From NCBI RefSeq assembly GCF_003252725.1, contig NZ_QEPO01000001.1, positions 186,001-250,000 of the forward strand: a DNA stretch of 64,000 nt. Reading direction: 5' to 3'. Under the pieces are notes generated by a model. That model worked only from the letters and a program-made list of their open reading frames with translations, was not told where the DNA came from and did no database searches. Each line of letters opens with the position of its first letter. Within the stretch, counting starts at the first letter, position 1. Made by a program: the position numbers and the translations under genes. This document shows positions 10,996 to 21,935 of the stretch, piece after piece. Source of the stretch: Haemophilus parainfluenzae (GTDB lineage: Bacteria; Pseudomonadota; Gammaproteobacteria; Enterobacterales; Pasteurellaceae).

Positions 10996-12165
10996 ATGAT
11001 AAAAGAAAATCCGACTATTGCGATTATTGCCGGTGAAGTCTCTGGTGATATTCTTGGTGCAGGCCTCATTCAAGCGCTTAAACGCCACTATCCGCAAGCT
11101 AAGTTTGTCGGGATTGGCGGTGAGAGAATGATTGCTCAAGGTTTTGAAAGCTTTTTTGATATGGAAGAGCTCTCTGTTATGGGGTTAGTAGAAGTTCTCA
11201 AGCATTTGCCTCGATTGCTAAAAATTCGTCGCAGTGTCATCGAACAACTTTCTGATATTAAACCGGATGTATTTATCGGTATTGATGCACCAGATTTTAA
11301 TCTTACCGTTGAACTGAAATTAAAAGAAAAAGGGATTAAAACCATTCATTACGTGAGCCCATCTGTATGGGCTTGGCGTCAAAATCGTATTTATAAAATT
11401 GCTAAAGCAACCCATCAAGTATTAGCTTTTCTTCCTTTTGAAAAAGCCTTTTATGATCGTTTCAATGTGCCTTGCCGTTTTATTGGTCATACTATGGCAG
11501 ATGCGATTCCATTAAAACCAAATAGAACGGAAGCTTGCCAGAACTTAGGTATTGATGAAAAAGGACGTTATCTTGCTATTTTAGTGGGGAGTCGTGGTAG
11601 CGAAGTTGGATTCCTCTCAGAACCATTTTTAAAAACCGCATTATTATTAAAAGAAAAATATCCAGACTTGCAGTTTTTAGTCCCTTTAGTGAATGAAAAA
11701 CGTCGCCAGCAATTTGAGGAAATAAAGGCGCAGATTGCACCTGATCTCGATATGCATTTAATTGATGGTAAAGCACGCCAAGTGATGATTGCTGCCGAAG
11801 CCACTTTACTTGCTTCAGGTACGGCTGCACTTGAAGCGATGTTGTGTAAATCGCCAATGGTGGTAGGCTATCGAATGAAACCTTTCACCTATTTCTTGGC
11901 AAAACGATTAGTCAAAACAAAATATATTTCATTGCCTAATTTATTGGCAGATGAAATGCTTGTACCTGAAATGATTCAAGAAGACTGCGAACCGCAAAAA
12001 TTAGCAGAACAACTTTCTCAGTATTTGGGCGATGACGAAAGTGCGGTCAAATCTCGCAGTGTTTTAATTCAAAGTTTTACTGAATTACACAAATTAATTC
12101 AATGTGATGCGGATAGTCAAGCTGCACAAGCTGTAATTGATTTATTGGAGCAAAAGCATGACTGA
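10996..12165 (+). CDS. lpxB: Lipid-A-disaccharide synthase
   Basis: GT19 glycosyltransferase joining UDP-2,3-diacylglucosamine and lipid X into the lipid A disaccharide, peripheral at the inner membrane. I chose the ATG at 10996 (AAGG at 10984-10987) over an upstream TTG, which would run through the terminator hairpin. This gives 389 aa beginning [18 protein letters not shown], the family's AGE.SGD motif. [10 protein letters not shown] and LVGSRGSEV are further signatures. Its last 8 bases overlap rnhB. Confidence 0.96.
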   Translation: MIKENPTIAIIAGEVSGDILGAGLIQALKRHYPQAKFVGIGGERMIAQGFESFFDMEELSVMGLVEVLKHLPRLLKIRRSVIEQLSDIKPDVFIGIDAPDFNLTVELKLKEKGIKTIHYVSPSVWAWRQNRIYKIAKATHQVLAFLPFEKAFYDRFNVPCRFIGHTMADAIPLKPNRTEACQNLGIDEKGRYLAILVGSRGSEVGFLSEPFLKTALLLKEKYPDLQFLVPLVNEKRRQQFEEIKAQIAPDLDMHLIDGKARQVMIAAEATLLASGTAALEAMLCKSPMVVGYRMKPFTYFLAKRLVKTKYISLPNLLADEMLVPEMIQEDCEPQKLAEQLSQYLGDDESAVKSRSVLIQSFTELHKLIQCDADSQAAQAVIDLLEQKHD

Positions 12166-12760
12166 TTTTGTGTATCCTGAAGGTTATCAATTATTTGCAG
12201 GAGTGGATGAAGTTGGCCGAGGCCCTTTAGTGGGGGCAGTTGTCACAGCCGCAGTGATCTTAGATCCGAATAAGCCGATTGCAGGTTTAGCAGATTCTAA
12301 AAAACTCACTGAGAAAAAACGGCTTGCACTCGCAGCAGAAATTAAAGAGAAAGCCTTAGCTTGGGCAGTGGGACGAGCAGAGCCAGCCGAGATTGATGAA
12401 TTGAATATTCTTCATGCCTCTATGTTAGCCATGGAGCGAGCAGTAAAAGCCTTAAAAATTCAACCGCACTTTGTGTTGGTAGATGGCAATCGTATTCCGT
12501 CTAATCTTGGTTTGCCTGCGCAAGCGGTAGTGAAAGGAGATTCACTTGTGGCTGAAATTAGTGCAGCCTCTATTTTGGCAAAAGTCGCACGCGATCAGGA
12601 AATGGAAGCGTTAGATAAAAAGTATCCAGAATATGCTTTTGCTCAACATAAAGGGTATCCGACCAAATTACACTTAGAAAAATTAGCGGAACTGGGTCCT
12701 CTACCAGAGTATCGTCGAAGTTTTTCGCCTGTGAAGAAAGCATTAGGCATGGAAGACTAG
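12158..12760 (+). CDS. rnhB: Ribonuclease HII
   Basis: Removes RNA from RNA-DNA hybrids, including single misincorporated ribonucleotides. The ATG at 12158 is preferred: GGAG lies at 12147-12150 and it overlaps the lpxB stop (ATGACTGA), giving 200 aa. [10 protein letters not shown] carries the first acidic pair (D17, E18), SKKLTEKKR is the next motif, and [13 protein letters not shown] and HKGYPTK complete the type 2 RNase H set. The lpxB-rnhB order is conserved in gamma-proteobacteria. Confidence 0.96.
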   Translation: MTDFVYPEGYQLFAGVDEVGRGPLVGAVVTAAVILDPNKPIAGLADSKKLTEKKRLALAAEIKEKALAWAVGRAEPAEIDELNILHASMLAMERAVKALKIQPHFVLVDGNRIPSNLGLPAQAVVKGDSLVAEISAASILAKVARDQEMEALDKKYPEYAFAQHKGYPTKLHLEKLAELGPLPEYRRSFSPVKKALGMED

Positions 12761-12795
12761 TTAGCTTGAAAGATTTTAAGATTGAAGGATAGCGT

Positions 12796-14649
12796 ATGAA
12801 TACCATTTTTGAGCATGTACTTTGGGTGAGTCCATTGTTTTGGACATTAATACTGCTTGGTGCGGCCATTATTTTATTTGTACATAATAAAATTCGTATG
12901 GACGTGGTGGCCTTATTGGTGATGCTCTCTTTTTATCTAAGTGGTATTCTCAGCATTCAAGAGATTTTAGTTGGCTTTAGTGATCCCAATATTATCCTCA
13001 TTGCTTTGCTCTTCATCGTCGGAGAAAGTTTAGTTCGTACAGGAATTGCTTATCGTGTAAGCGATGGCATCTTGAAAGTAGCAGGAAATAGCGAAGCCAA
13101 GGTACTCATTTTACTGATGCTTTCAGTGGCAGGATTAGGCGCATTTATGAGCTCGACAGGTGTGGTTGCTGTTTTTATTCCTGTTGTGATGATGATTTGC
13201 CGTCAAATGAATATTTCACCAAAACGATTAATGATGCCATTAAGTGTGGCAGGATTAATCAGCGGGATGATGACATTAATCGCGACAGCGCCGAACCTTG
13301 TGGTGAACGCGGAATTAGTAAAAGATACCAATCTTCGTCTTGAGTTTTTTGATTTCACGCCAATCGGATTGCTGATCCTAGTGCTTGGAATGGGCTATAT
13401 GCTTATCGCTCGTCGATGGCTTTCGGATAATAGTGATGAAAGTAATCAAGATACGGCACAGAGCTCCATGAATGAGTTAATTAATGAATATGGTTTGAAA
13501 GATCGTACCAAGCGTTTGGTGGTGAAAAGCCCGTCCCCTTTCGTGGGTAAAACCTTAGACCAACTTCATTTGCGTTCTAGTTACCAACTCAATGTATTGG
13601 CGATTGAGCGTTGGAAACATTTCCGACCAAGTTACATCATGCCTCTTGGTACGTCAGAGATAAAAGCAAAAGATATCCTCATGGTGGATTTGGAACGCTG
13701 TGATTTCAATTTTGATATGTTTTGCCAGGAATTTCATTTAGAACCTGCCGAAATTAAATCCCAATCGTTTGATCAGCAAGCTCGTTCTATTGGAATGGCC
13801 GAGTTAATTATTGTGCCAAACTCAGCCTGTATTGGTAAAACTACTGCAGAGTTACAATTCCGCACAAAATATGGCTTAAATGTGGTTGGGATTAAGCGAG
13901 ATGGTGTGGTGTTGAGTGATGCTTTTAAAGAAAAATATCGCTCAGGTGATTTGCTTTTAGTGATTGGCGATTGGCGACTTATTCAAGCGATGCGTGATCG
14001 TCGAAAAGATTTCTTGGTATTGAATTATCCGAAAGAAATGGGGCGTGCCGTACCAGCTCAACGTCAAGCACCACTAGCCTTACTATCCATTTTAACTATG
14101 GTGGTATTGATGGTTTCAGGCGCTGTGCCGAATGTTGTGGCTGCCTTGATTGGTTGTTTAATGTTGGCTTATTTCCGTTGCGTGGATGCTAAAAGTGCTT
14201 ATGACTCCATTCAATGGCCGAGTCTTATTCTGATTATCGGAATGATGCCATTTTCAACCGCACTTCAAAAAACAGGTGGAGTTGAGTTTGCGGTGAAATG
14301 GTTAACACAAATCATTGATGGATGGGGAATGTATCCGGTATTGATTGTGCTCTTTGTATTTTGTGCATTAGTCGGGTTGTTTATATCGAATACTGCTACT
14401 GCAATTTTGATGGCACCCATTGCGATTTCTCTTGCTCAGCAACTTAATGTTTCTCCCGTACCATTCGCAATGGTCGTCGCGATTGCAGCTTCAGCTGCAT
14501 TTATGACCCCAGTCTCTTCTCCAGTAAATACCATGGTGGTGGGACCAGGTGGCTACAAATTTGCTGATTTTATAAAAATTGGCGTACCTTTTACCTTAAT
14601 TGTTATGTTGGTGACTGTTTTTATTGTGCCAATATTATTTCCATTTTAA
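12796..14649 (+). CDS. yfbS: SLC13-family permease with two RCK_C domains (YfbS-like)
   Basis: Predicted inner-membrane anion/dicarboxylate symporter of the divalent-anion:sodium symporter type. Five or so hydrophobic helices lie at about 10-205. A cytoplasmic insert (about 210-410) holds two TrkA-C/RCK_C-like modules (KSPSPFVGKTLDQLHLR and PNSACIGKTTAELQFR each open one). Five or six more helices follow, with SNTATAILMAP and TPVSSPVNTMVVGPGGY as transport motifs. At 617 aa it matches E. coli YfbS. AAGGATAGC precedes the ATG. The substrate is unknown; sulfate or dicarboxylates are only family possibilities. Confidence 0.85.
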   Translation: MNTIFEHVLWVSPLFWTLILLGAAIILFVHNKIRMDVVALLVMLSFYLSGILSIQEILVGFSDPNIILIALLFIVGESLVRTGIAYRVSDGILKVAGNSEAKVLILLMLSVAGLGAFMSSTGVVAVFIPVVMMICRQMNISPKRLMMPLSVAGLISGMMTLIATAPNLVVNAELVKDTNLRLEFFDFTPIGLLILVLGMGYMLIARRWLSDNSDESNQDTAQSSMNELINEYGLKDRTKRLVVKSPSPFVGKTLDQLHLRSSYQLNVLAIERWKHFRPSYIMPLGTSEIKAKDILMVDLERCDFNFDMFCQEFHLEPAEIKSQSFDQQARSIGMAELIIVPNSACIGKTTAELQFRTKYGLNVVGIKRDGVVLSDAFKEKYRSGDLLLVIGDWRLIQAMRDRRKDFLVLNYPKEMGRAVPAQRQAPLALLSILTMVVLMVSGAVPNVVAALIGCLMLAYFRCVDAKSAYDSIQWPSLILIIGMMPFSTALQKTGGVEFAVKWLTQIIDGWGMYPVLIVLFVFCALVGLFISNTATAILMAPIAISLAQQLNVSPVPFAMVVAIAASAAFMTPVSSPVNTMVVGPGGYKFADFIKIGVPFTLIVMLVTVFIVPILFPF

Positions 14650-14746
14650 ATGAAGAGCAGTTATGACCATAAGAGAGACATTTCTTGCAAAATTCTTGCT
14701 CCTAACATCTGGGTTTTAAGGCGAATTTTTTATTTAAGGAAAAAAT

Positions 14747-15610
14747 GTGAAAAAACTTACCACACTAGCTATTCTTTGTCTTTGCTCGTCTTTACTCGCC
14801 AATGAAGGTGCGGTATCTATTGATCTCAATAGTGGCAAAGATATCTATTCTCAATGTCTTGATGAAACGATTAAAGAATTAAAAAAAGAAGATTCAGAAG
14901 CAGACATCAATAATGCTGTTGTAGCTAGTTGTATGGAATACACCTCATATATGTATAAACAAAAAATTAATAGGTTATATAAAGAAATTAACGAACAAGT
15001 TAAAAAAGCAAAAAACTCAAGAGATGCTAGTGATGAATTGAGTCAATTAGAAACTTCTCAAAAAACTTGGATTCAGTATCGAAATAATAAATGTGCGCTT
15101 TTTAATTCAGGATTACAAAATCTTTCTTGCTTAATGAATGAGAATGAACAACGTATAGAGAAGCTAAAAAAGATAAAGGTAGGAGATGAACTTTTTTATT
15201 CAACGGAAAAAAATGGTAACCTTAGTGAAGATGTTTACTCGCAATGTCTTGATGAAACGATTAAGGAATTAAAAAAAGAAGATCCAGAAGCGGGTATCAA
15301 TAATGCTATTGTTAGTTATTGCATAGACTCGACCTCTGAACAATATAAAAAACAAATCAATCAGCTATATCAAGAAATCACCAGACAGATAAAACAAAGC
15401 TCAGATTTAAATGAAGTTAACTATGATTTAAAAGGACTAGAAACCTTTCAAAAAACTTGGATTCGTTATCGAAATAGTAAATGCGCTCTTGTTAATCCTG
15501 GATTAGGAGAGCATTATTGTTTAATGAGCGAAAATAGAATGCGTGTAGAAAAGCTAAAAAAGATAAAAGCTGGGGAGGAACAGTTTTATTCTGATGAAGA
15601 TTTTGAATAA
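14747..15610 (+). CDS. Secreted protein with two tandem LprI-like (DUF1311) domains
   Basis: A signal peptide of about 18 residues (ending SLLA) is followed by two homologous units, about residues 32-153 and 162-282. Each has a SQCLDETIKELKKED opening, four Cys and the core QKTWI.YRN.KCAL, the hallmark of the lysozyme-inhibitor LprI / DUF1311 family. Most members carry one domain. Cys in both units suggests disulfides and a periplasmic or surface site. The start is GTG at 14747 after AAGGA; the overlapping ATG at 14745 is out of frame and stops at once. A role in lysozyme inhibition is inference only. Confidence 0.8.
   Translation: MKKLTTLAILCLCSSLLANEGAVSIDLNSGKDIYSQCLDETIKELKKEDSEADINNAVVASCMEYTSYMYKQKINRLYKEINEQVKKAKNSRDASDELSQLETSQKTWIQYRNNKCALFNSGLQNLSCLMNENEQRIEKLKKIKVGDELFYSTEKNGNLSEDVYSQCLDETIKELKKEDPEAGINNAIVSYCIDSTSEQYKKQINQLYQEITRQIKQSSDLNEVNYDLKGLETFQKTWIRYRNSKCALVNPGLGEHYCLMSENRMRVEKLKKIKAGEEQFYSDEDFE
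14837..15600 (+). repeat. Intragenic duplication, two units offset by 390 bp
   Basis: The segment beginning 14851 and the one beginning 15241 differ at only 3 of about 51 positions. Similarity falls off in the unit centres and rises again over the QKTWI.YRN region. The offset is 130 codons, so the frame is kept. Confidence 0.85.
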
Positions 15611-15619
15611 ACTATTAAA

Positions 15620-15645
15620 AAAAGGGAGCTAAGCTCCCTTTTTAT
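15620..15645. terminator. Bidirectional terminator between the LprI-domain gene and aspA
   Basis: AAAAAGGGAG / CTCCCTTTTT around a CTAAG loop (stem 15624-15628 with 15634-15638). T-tracts on both strands serve the converging genes. Confidence 0.85.
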
Positions 15646-15652
15646 TACGTGT

Positions 15653-17071
15653 TTATTTATTTAATTTCGCTTTATAAGTTGGGTTCATTAAGTTTTCTAC
15701 AGAAAGGATGTCATCCAATTGTTCTGCTGTTAATAAACCTTTTTCTAATACGACTTCGCGTACACCTTTACCGGTTTGAGCACAGATTTTACCCACTAAG
15801 TCGCCATTATGGTGACCGATAAATGGATTTAAGTAAGTTACGATACCGATTGAGTTAAATACGTAGTTTTCACAAATTTCTTTGTTGACAGTAATACCGT
15901 CTACACATTTATCGCGTAAGTTCACGCAAGCATTGGTTAAGATGTCGATAGATTCAAACATTGCTTGACCAATCACTGGCTCCATTACGTTTAATTGTAA
16001 TTGACCAGCTTCAGATGCGAAAGTGACGGTAGTATCGTTACCAATTACTTTAAAGCAAACTTGGTTTACCACTTCTGGAATAACAGGATTCACTTTTGCA
16101 GGCATGATAGAAGAACCTGCTTGTAATTCAGGTAAGTTAATTTCTTTAATACCTGCACGTGGACCAGAAGAGAGTAAACGTAAGTCGTTACATACTTTAG
16201 ATAGTTTTACTGCGGTACGTTTTAATGCACCGTGAACCATTACATAAGCTCCACAGTCAGATGTTGCTTCGATTAGGTTTTCAGCAGGTACACAAGGTAA
16301 TCCAGTTACTTCAGCAAGGTGTTTTACCACTAATTCTGTATAACCTTTTGGTGTATTTAAACCTGTACCGATTGCGGTTGCACCAAGGTTTACTTCAAGG
16401 AGTAACTCTGCTGTACGTTTTAAGTTACGTACTTCTTCTTCAAGTAATACGGCAAACGCTTTAAACTCTTGACCAACGGTCATAGGTACAGCATCTTGTA
16501 ATTGAGTACGACCCATTTTTAAAATTTTAGCAAATTCTTTTGCTTTATTATCGAAACCATCATGTAAGTATTGGATTTTGTTGATAAGTTTCAAAATGCT
16601 GTTATATACCGCAATACGGAAACCGGTAGGATACGCATCGTTGGTAGATTGGCTAGCGTTCACGTGGTCCATTGGGTTAATAACATCATATTCACCTTTT
16701 TTATGACCAATTTTTTCAAGCGCTAGGTTAGCAACCACTTCGTTGGTATTCATATTGACAGAAGTACCCGCACCACCTTGATATACATCAGATGGGAATT
16801 GATCTAAGCATTTCCCCGTGGTAAGAATTTCATCACAAGCAGCTACAATCGCTTTTGCAATATCACTTGGAATAGCACCTAATTCACCATTTGCTAGGGC
16901 AGTTGCTTTTTTTACCATTACCATGCCGCGAACAAATTCCGGTACATCAGAAATGGTTACATTAGAAATGTTGAAGTTTTCGACCGCTCTTAATGTGTGG
17001 ATACCCCAATATGCATCCGCTGGCACATCACGTTCGCCTAATAAATCCACTTCTTTTCTGTATTGAGTCAT
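15653..17071 (-). CDS. aspA: Aspartate ammonia-lyase
   Basis: Reversibly deaminates aspartate to fumarate, feeding anaerobic fumarate respiration. The start chosen is ATG at 17071, with AAAAAGG just upstream; the more upstream GTG at 17080 lies in the ribosome-binding site. This gives 472 aa. The fumarase/aspartase signature [16 protein letters not shown] contains the catalytic Ser loop, and [15 protein letters not shown] and [14 protein letters not shown] are the other conserved blocks. The last residues KAKLNK lack the longer E. coli tail. A CRP/FNR-like site sits at -41.5 of its promoter. Confidence 0.97.
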   Translation of the reverse strand: MTQYRKEVDLLGERDVPADAYWGIHTLRAVENFNISNVTISDVPEFVRGMVMVKKATALANGELGAIPSDIAKAIVAACDEILTTGKCLDQFPSDVYQGGAGTSVNMNTNEVVANLALEKIGHKKGEYDVINPMDHVNASQSTNDAYPTGFRIAVYNSILKLINKIQYLHDGFDNKAKEFAKILKMGRTQLQDAVPMTVGQEFKAFAVLLEEEVRNLKRTAELLLEVNLGATAIGTGLNTPKGYTELVVKHLAEVTGLPCVPAENLIEATSDCGAYVMVHGALKRTAVKLSKVCNDLRLLSSGPRAGIKEINLPELQAGSSIMPAKVNPVIPEVVNQVCFKVIGNDTTVTFASEAGQLQLNVMEPVIGQAMFESIDILTNACVNLRDKCVDGITVNKEICENYVFNSIGIVTYLNPFIGHHNGDLVGKICAQTGKGVREVVLEKGLLTAEQLDDILSVENLMNPTYKAKLNK

Positions 17072-17109
17072 TTTAATCACCTTTTTGGGTTGTTAATTAA
17101 TTTGAGGTA

Positions 17110-17152
17110 ATTATAGGAATTTACATCGAAAATAAATTTGATATGGATCACA
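17110..17152 (-). promoter_or_regulatory. aspA promoter with class II CRP/FNR-like site
   Basis: On the minus strand a TATAAT lies at 17115-17110, giving a start near 17103. TTTGATATGGATCACA (17137-17152) matches the CRP consensus TGTGA-N6-TCACA at 9 of 10 positions. It contains TTGAT-N4-ATCAC, 9 of 10 for FNR. Its centre (17144.5) is about 41.5 bp upstream of that start, the canonical activator position. E. coli aspA is known to be controlled by CRP and FNR. Confidence 0.75.
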
Positions 17153-17229
17153 TTTCAAATAAAAGGTGTAAGAGATATTTTCATTTCTCACATAAGTTTT
17201 TTTAGGGCAAGAATTTTTTTATTTATCCC

Positions 17230-17257
17230 CTTGAAACCGAAAAAGTTATCCCCACAT
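17230..17257 (+). promoter_or_regulatory. Sigma-32 heat-shock promoter of groESL
   Basis: CTTGAAA (17230-17236), a 13-bp spacer, then CCCCACAT (17250-17257), close to the RpoH consensus CTTGAAA-N11-16-CCCCATNT. It lies about 37 bases upstream of the groES ATG. No CIRCE element is seen. Confidence 0.88.
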
Positions 17258-17293
17258 TTAAAACACTTTATTTTAATAAGAAGGAAATTAATC

Positions 17294-17584
17294 ATGAATA
17301 TTCGTCCTTTACACGATCGTGTAATCATCAAACGTGAAGAAGTAGAAACTCTTTCAGCTGGCGGTATTGTATTAACCGGTTCAGCAGCGACTAAATCAAC
17401 CCGTGCAAAAGTATTAGCAGTAGGTAAAGGTCGTATTTTGGAAAATGGTACTGTTCAACCTTTAGATGTAAAAGTTGGTGATACGGTCATTTTCAATGAT
17501 GGCTATGGCGTGAAAAGTGAAAAAATCGACGGTGAAGAAGTGTTAATCATTTCTGAAAACGATATTTTGGCGATTGTGGAATAA
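17294..17584 (+). CDS. groES: Co-chaperonin GroES
   Basis: Heptameric lid of the GroEL folding chamber. The ATG at 17294 with AAGGAAAT upstream gives 96 aa beginning [14 protein letters not shown], the family signature. An open frame running further upstream would extend through the sigma-32 promoter and is rejected. The mobile loop that docks GroEL (about 17-34, [18 protein letters not shown]) is present. groEL follows 22 bases later. Confidence 0.98.
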   Translation: MNIRPLHDRVIIKREEVETLSAGGIVLTGSAATKSTRAKVLAVGKGRILENGTVQPLDVKVGDTVIFNDGYGVKSEKIDGEEVLIISENDILAIVE

Positions 17585-17594
17585 TTTAAATTAA

Positions 17595-19253
<1,659 letters not shown>

Positions 19254-19270
19254 TTCCCCTTTGCGAAAGA

Positions 19271-19316
19271 AAGTGCGATCGTTTTTCTTTATAGAAATGC
19301 GATCGCATTTTTATTT
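19271..19316 (+). terminator. Terminator of groESL with a degenerate USS
   Basis: AAGTGCGATCG (19271-19281) pairs with CGATCGCATTT (19300-19310) with one G-U, then TTATTT. The left arm is one base away from a USS. A second, self-complementary ATGCGATCGCAT overlaps the right arm. Confidence 0.75.
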
Positions 19317-19364
19317 GTGTGGTGCTACACTTTAATGGTTTTCGATGATTTTATAGGTATAACA

Positions 19365-19913
19365 ATGACAATTTCCCAAACTGAACTTAATCAACAACTC
19401 AAATCTGCCGGTATTGGTATTAATGCAACTGAATTACATGGCTTTTTGAGCGGCTTAATTTGTGGTGGACTGAAAGATCAAAGCTGGTTACCGCTTTTAT
19501 ATCAATTCAGTAACGATAACCACGCCTATCCAACCGCATTAATTCAGCCAATTACCGAAATCTATGAACAGATTGGTAAAACCTTAGGGGACGTAGAAGG
19601 GTTTGATTTTGAATTGGGATTAACAGAAGATGAGAGCGTGTTTGCCCGTGCAGACAGTTTATCAGATTGGGCAAACCAATTTTTACTGGGTTTAGGTCTT
19701 GTTCAGACAGAATTGGATAAGGAAAAAGGTGAAATTGGCGAAGCGGTAGATGATTTACAAGATATTTGTCAGCTTGGTTATGATGAAGAAGATGATGAAG
19801 AAGAGCTTGCCGAAGCATTAGAAGAAATTATTGAATATGTTCGCACCATTGCGATGTTGTTTTACACCCATTTCAACGATGATGCGCAAGAAATAAAACC
19901 GATATTACATTAA
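19365..19913 (+). CDS. ygfB: YgfB/YecA family (UPF0149) protein
   Basis: Small acidic, helical cytoplasmic protein. The ATG at 19365, beginning [12 protein letters not shown], is preferred over a frame extension that would start in the groEL terminator; this gives 182 aa. [12 protein letters not shown] is the conserved N-terminal motif, and an acidic run [14 protein letters not shown] lies near the C-terminus. It lies 12 bases before pepP, the same pairing as in E. coli. The family function is poorly defined, with reports of roles in gene regulation in Pseudomonas. Confidence 0.88.
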   Translation: MTISQTELNQQLKSAGIGINATELHGFLSGLICGGLKDQSWLPLLYQFSNDNHAYPTALIQPITEIYEQIGKTLGDVEGFDFELGLTEDESVFARADSLSDWANQFLLGLGLVQTELDKEKGEIGEAVDDLQDICQLGYDEEDDEEELAEALEEIIEYVRTIAMLFYTHFNDDAQEIKPILH

Positions 19914-19925
19914 AAGGAGCGAAAC

Positions 19926-21218
19926 ATGGATCTCGCATACATGGCGGCATTACCGCAAGAGGAATTTACAGAACGTCGTCAAAAAGTGTTAGCGCAAATG
20001 CAGCCAAATTCTGCCTTGTTGCTATTTTCCGAAATTGAAAAACGTCGTAATAACGACTGTGATTTTCCTTTCCGTCAAGACAGTTACTTCTGGTATTTAA
20101 CGGGTTTTAATGAGCCAAATTCTGCATTGTTATTGATTAAAACGGAAGAGGCTGAAAAAACGGTTGTATTTCTTCGCCCACGAGATCCTTTGCTTGAAAC
20201 GTGGAATGGTCGCCGATTAGGCGTTGAGCGCGCACCGCAAAAACTCAATGTCGATGAAGCCTATTCTATTGATGATTTCAAAACTGAATTTCCAAAATTA
20301 ACGGAAAAATTGACCGCACTTTATCATGTGTCAGATCGTCATCCTTGGGGCGACAAATTAATAGCTGAAAGTGCGGTGAAATTTTACGCTGTTTTTGATT
20401 GGCAGCCGATGTTAAGTGAGATGCGCTTAATTAAATCACCAAATGAAATTCGATTAATGCAGCAAGCGGGACAAATTACAGCATTTGGACATATTAAAGC
20501 GATGCAAGTAACTCGTCCGAATCGTTTTGAATATGAAATTGAAAGCGAAATTCTGCATGAATTTAATCGTCATGGGGCAAGATTCCCGTCTTACAATTCC
20601 ATTATTGCCGGGGGCGATAATGCCTGTATTTTGCACTACACCGAAAATGATCAACCATTAAAAGATGACGATCTTGTGTTGATTGATGCAGGGTGTGAGT
20701 TTGCTATGTATGCAGGCGATATTACACGTACGTTCCCTGTAAATGGTAAATTTACTCAGCCACAACGTGAGATTTATGAATTAGTTTTAAAAGCACAAAA
20801 ACGCGCGATTGAGTTATTAGTGCCAGGTAATTCAATTAAACTGGCGAATGACGAAGTGATTCGTATTAAAACTCAAGGCTTGGTGGATTTAGGCATTCTG
20901 AAAGGGGATGTAGATAAGCTGATTGAAGAAAAAGCCTATCGCCAATTTTATATGCATGGTTTAGGCCATTGGCTTGGCTTGGATGTGCACGATGTTGGTC
21001 GCTATGATGATGATCGTAGCCGTACACTTGAAGTGGGGATGATCATCACTGTTGAGCCAGGTATTTATATTTCAGAAGAGGCGGATGTGCCAGCGCAATA
21101 TAAAGGCATTGGTGTGCGTATTGAAGATAACTTGTTGATGACTGAATACGGCAACAAAAATCTGACAGTTGCGGCACCAAAAGAAATCGATGATATTGAG
21201 AATTTAATGAAAAATTGA
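19926..21218 (+). CDS. pepP: Xaa-Pro aminopeptidase (aminopeptidase P II)
   Basis: Dimanganese peptidase removing the N-terminal residue before proline. The N-terminal creatinase-like domain is at about 5-170. The M24 pita-bread domain follows, with metal ligands in LIDAGCEFAMYAGDITRTF (two Asp), MHGLGHWLGLDVHD (His), VEPGIYI (Glu) and RIEDNLL (Glu). At 430 aa it is close to the E. coli enzyme. AAAGGAG is the ribosome-binding site. In E. coli ubiH follows; here uspA does, so the ubiquinone genes are elsewhere. Confidence 0.95.
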   Translation: MDLAYMAALPQEEFTERRQKVLAQMQPNSALLLFSEIEKRRNNDCDFPFRQDSYFWYLTGFNEPNSALLLIKTEEAEKTVVFLRPRDPLLETWNGRRLGVERAPQKLNVDEAYSIDDFKTEFPKLTEKLTALYHVSDRHPWGDKLIAESAVKFYAVFDWQPMLSEMRLIKSPNEIRLMQQAGQITAFGHIKAMQVTRPNRFEYEIESEILHEFNRHGARFPSYNSIIAGGDNACILHYTENDQPLKDDDLVLIDAGCEFAMYAGDITRTFPVNGKFTQPQREIYELVLKAQKRAIELLVPGNSIKLANDEVIRIKTQGLVDLGILKGDVDKLIEEKAYRQFYMHGLGHWLGLDVHDVGRYDDDRSRTLEVGMIITVEPGIYISEEADVPAQYKGIGVRIEDNLLMTEYGNKNLTVAAPKEIDDIENLMKN

Positions 21219-21322
21219 GAAAAATTCTCAAATTTGTGATCTAGTGCAAGTTTTTCCTGTAGCCAAAGTGCTACTATGCAGTTAGATGAAAAAATGCCAA
21301 TTAAATCAGTAAGGAGTTGATT

Positions 21323-21748
21323 ATGTATAAACACGTTTTAGTTGCGGTAGATCTTTCTGATGAAAGTGAATTTCTACTCAAAAAAGCCGTGGGAATTGCA
21401 AAACGCAATGATGCGCAACTTTCCATTATCCATGTAGATGTAAACTTCTCGGATCTCTATACTGGTTTAATTGATGTCAATATGTCATCAATGCAAGATA
21501 GAATCTCGAGCGAAACCCAAAAAGCACTAATTAATTTAGCAGAACATGCTGGTTATCCAATAAAAGAAAAATTGAGCGGTAGCGGTGATTTAGGTCAAGT
21601 TTTGACAGACGCTATTGATCAGTATGATGTAGATCTACTAGTGACAGGTCATCACCAAGATTTTTGGAGTAAATTGATGTCTTCAACACGTCAAGTGATG
21701 AATACCATTAAAATTGATATGTTGGTTGTGCCACTTCGCGACGAATAG
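21323..21748 (+). CDS. uspA: Universal stress protein A
   Basis: Cytoplasmic dimer induced in stasis and stress; UspA-type members bind no ATP. The ATG at 21323 follows AAGGAG (21311-21316), giving 141 aa beginning [16 protein letters not shown]. The conserved core [19 protein letters not shown] lacks the Gly-rich G2xG9xG(S/T) nucleotide loop, fitting the UspA subgroup. It stands alone, with an inverted-USS terminator after it. Confidence 0.95.
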   Translation: MYKHVLVAVDLSDESEFLLKKAVGIAKRNDAQLSIIHVDVNFSDLYTGLIDVNMSSMQDRISSETQKALINLAEHAGYPIKEKLSGSGDLGQVLTDAIDQYDVDLLVTGHHQDFWSKLMSSTRQVMNTIKIDMLVVPLRDE

Positions 21749-21792
21749 TGATCAAAAATTATTTTTAGCCCTATTAAAATAACGTAAATTTT

Positions 21793-21835
21793 AACCGCAC
21801 TTCTCAATTAATGCAGTAGAGTGCGGTTTTCTTTT
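21793..21835 (+). terminator. Terminator built from inverted USS, after uspA
   Basis: AACCGCACT (21793-21801) / AGTGCGGTT (21820-21828), then TTCTTTTTT. The left arm is an exact USS; the right has GAG in place of AAG. Confidence 0.85.
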
Positions 21836-21935
21836 TTAAGATCAGTGAAAAAGCCTTTTTCTCTAGGTCAAAATATGCAAGAATAGTGAGCTTTTTTATA
21901 AATCGTGATCGAGATAGAGACACAAGGTTTTATCA

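Noticed and set aside
17138-17293. 52-codon upstream extension of groES
   Set aside because: It covers the sigma-32 promoter; the ATG at 17294 gives the exact GroES length.
19317-19364. N-terminal extension of ygfB
   Set aside because: It begins in the groEL terminator region and lacks a ribosome-binding site; family proteins start at the later ATG.
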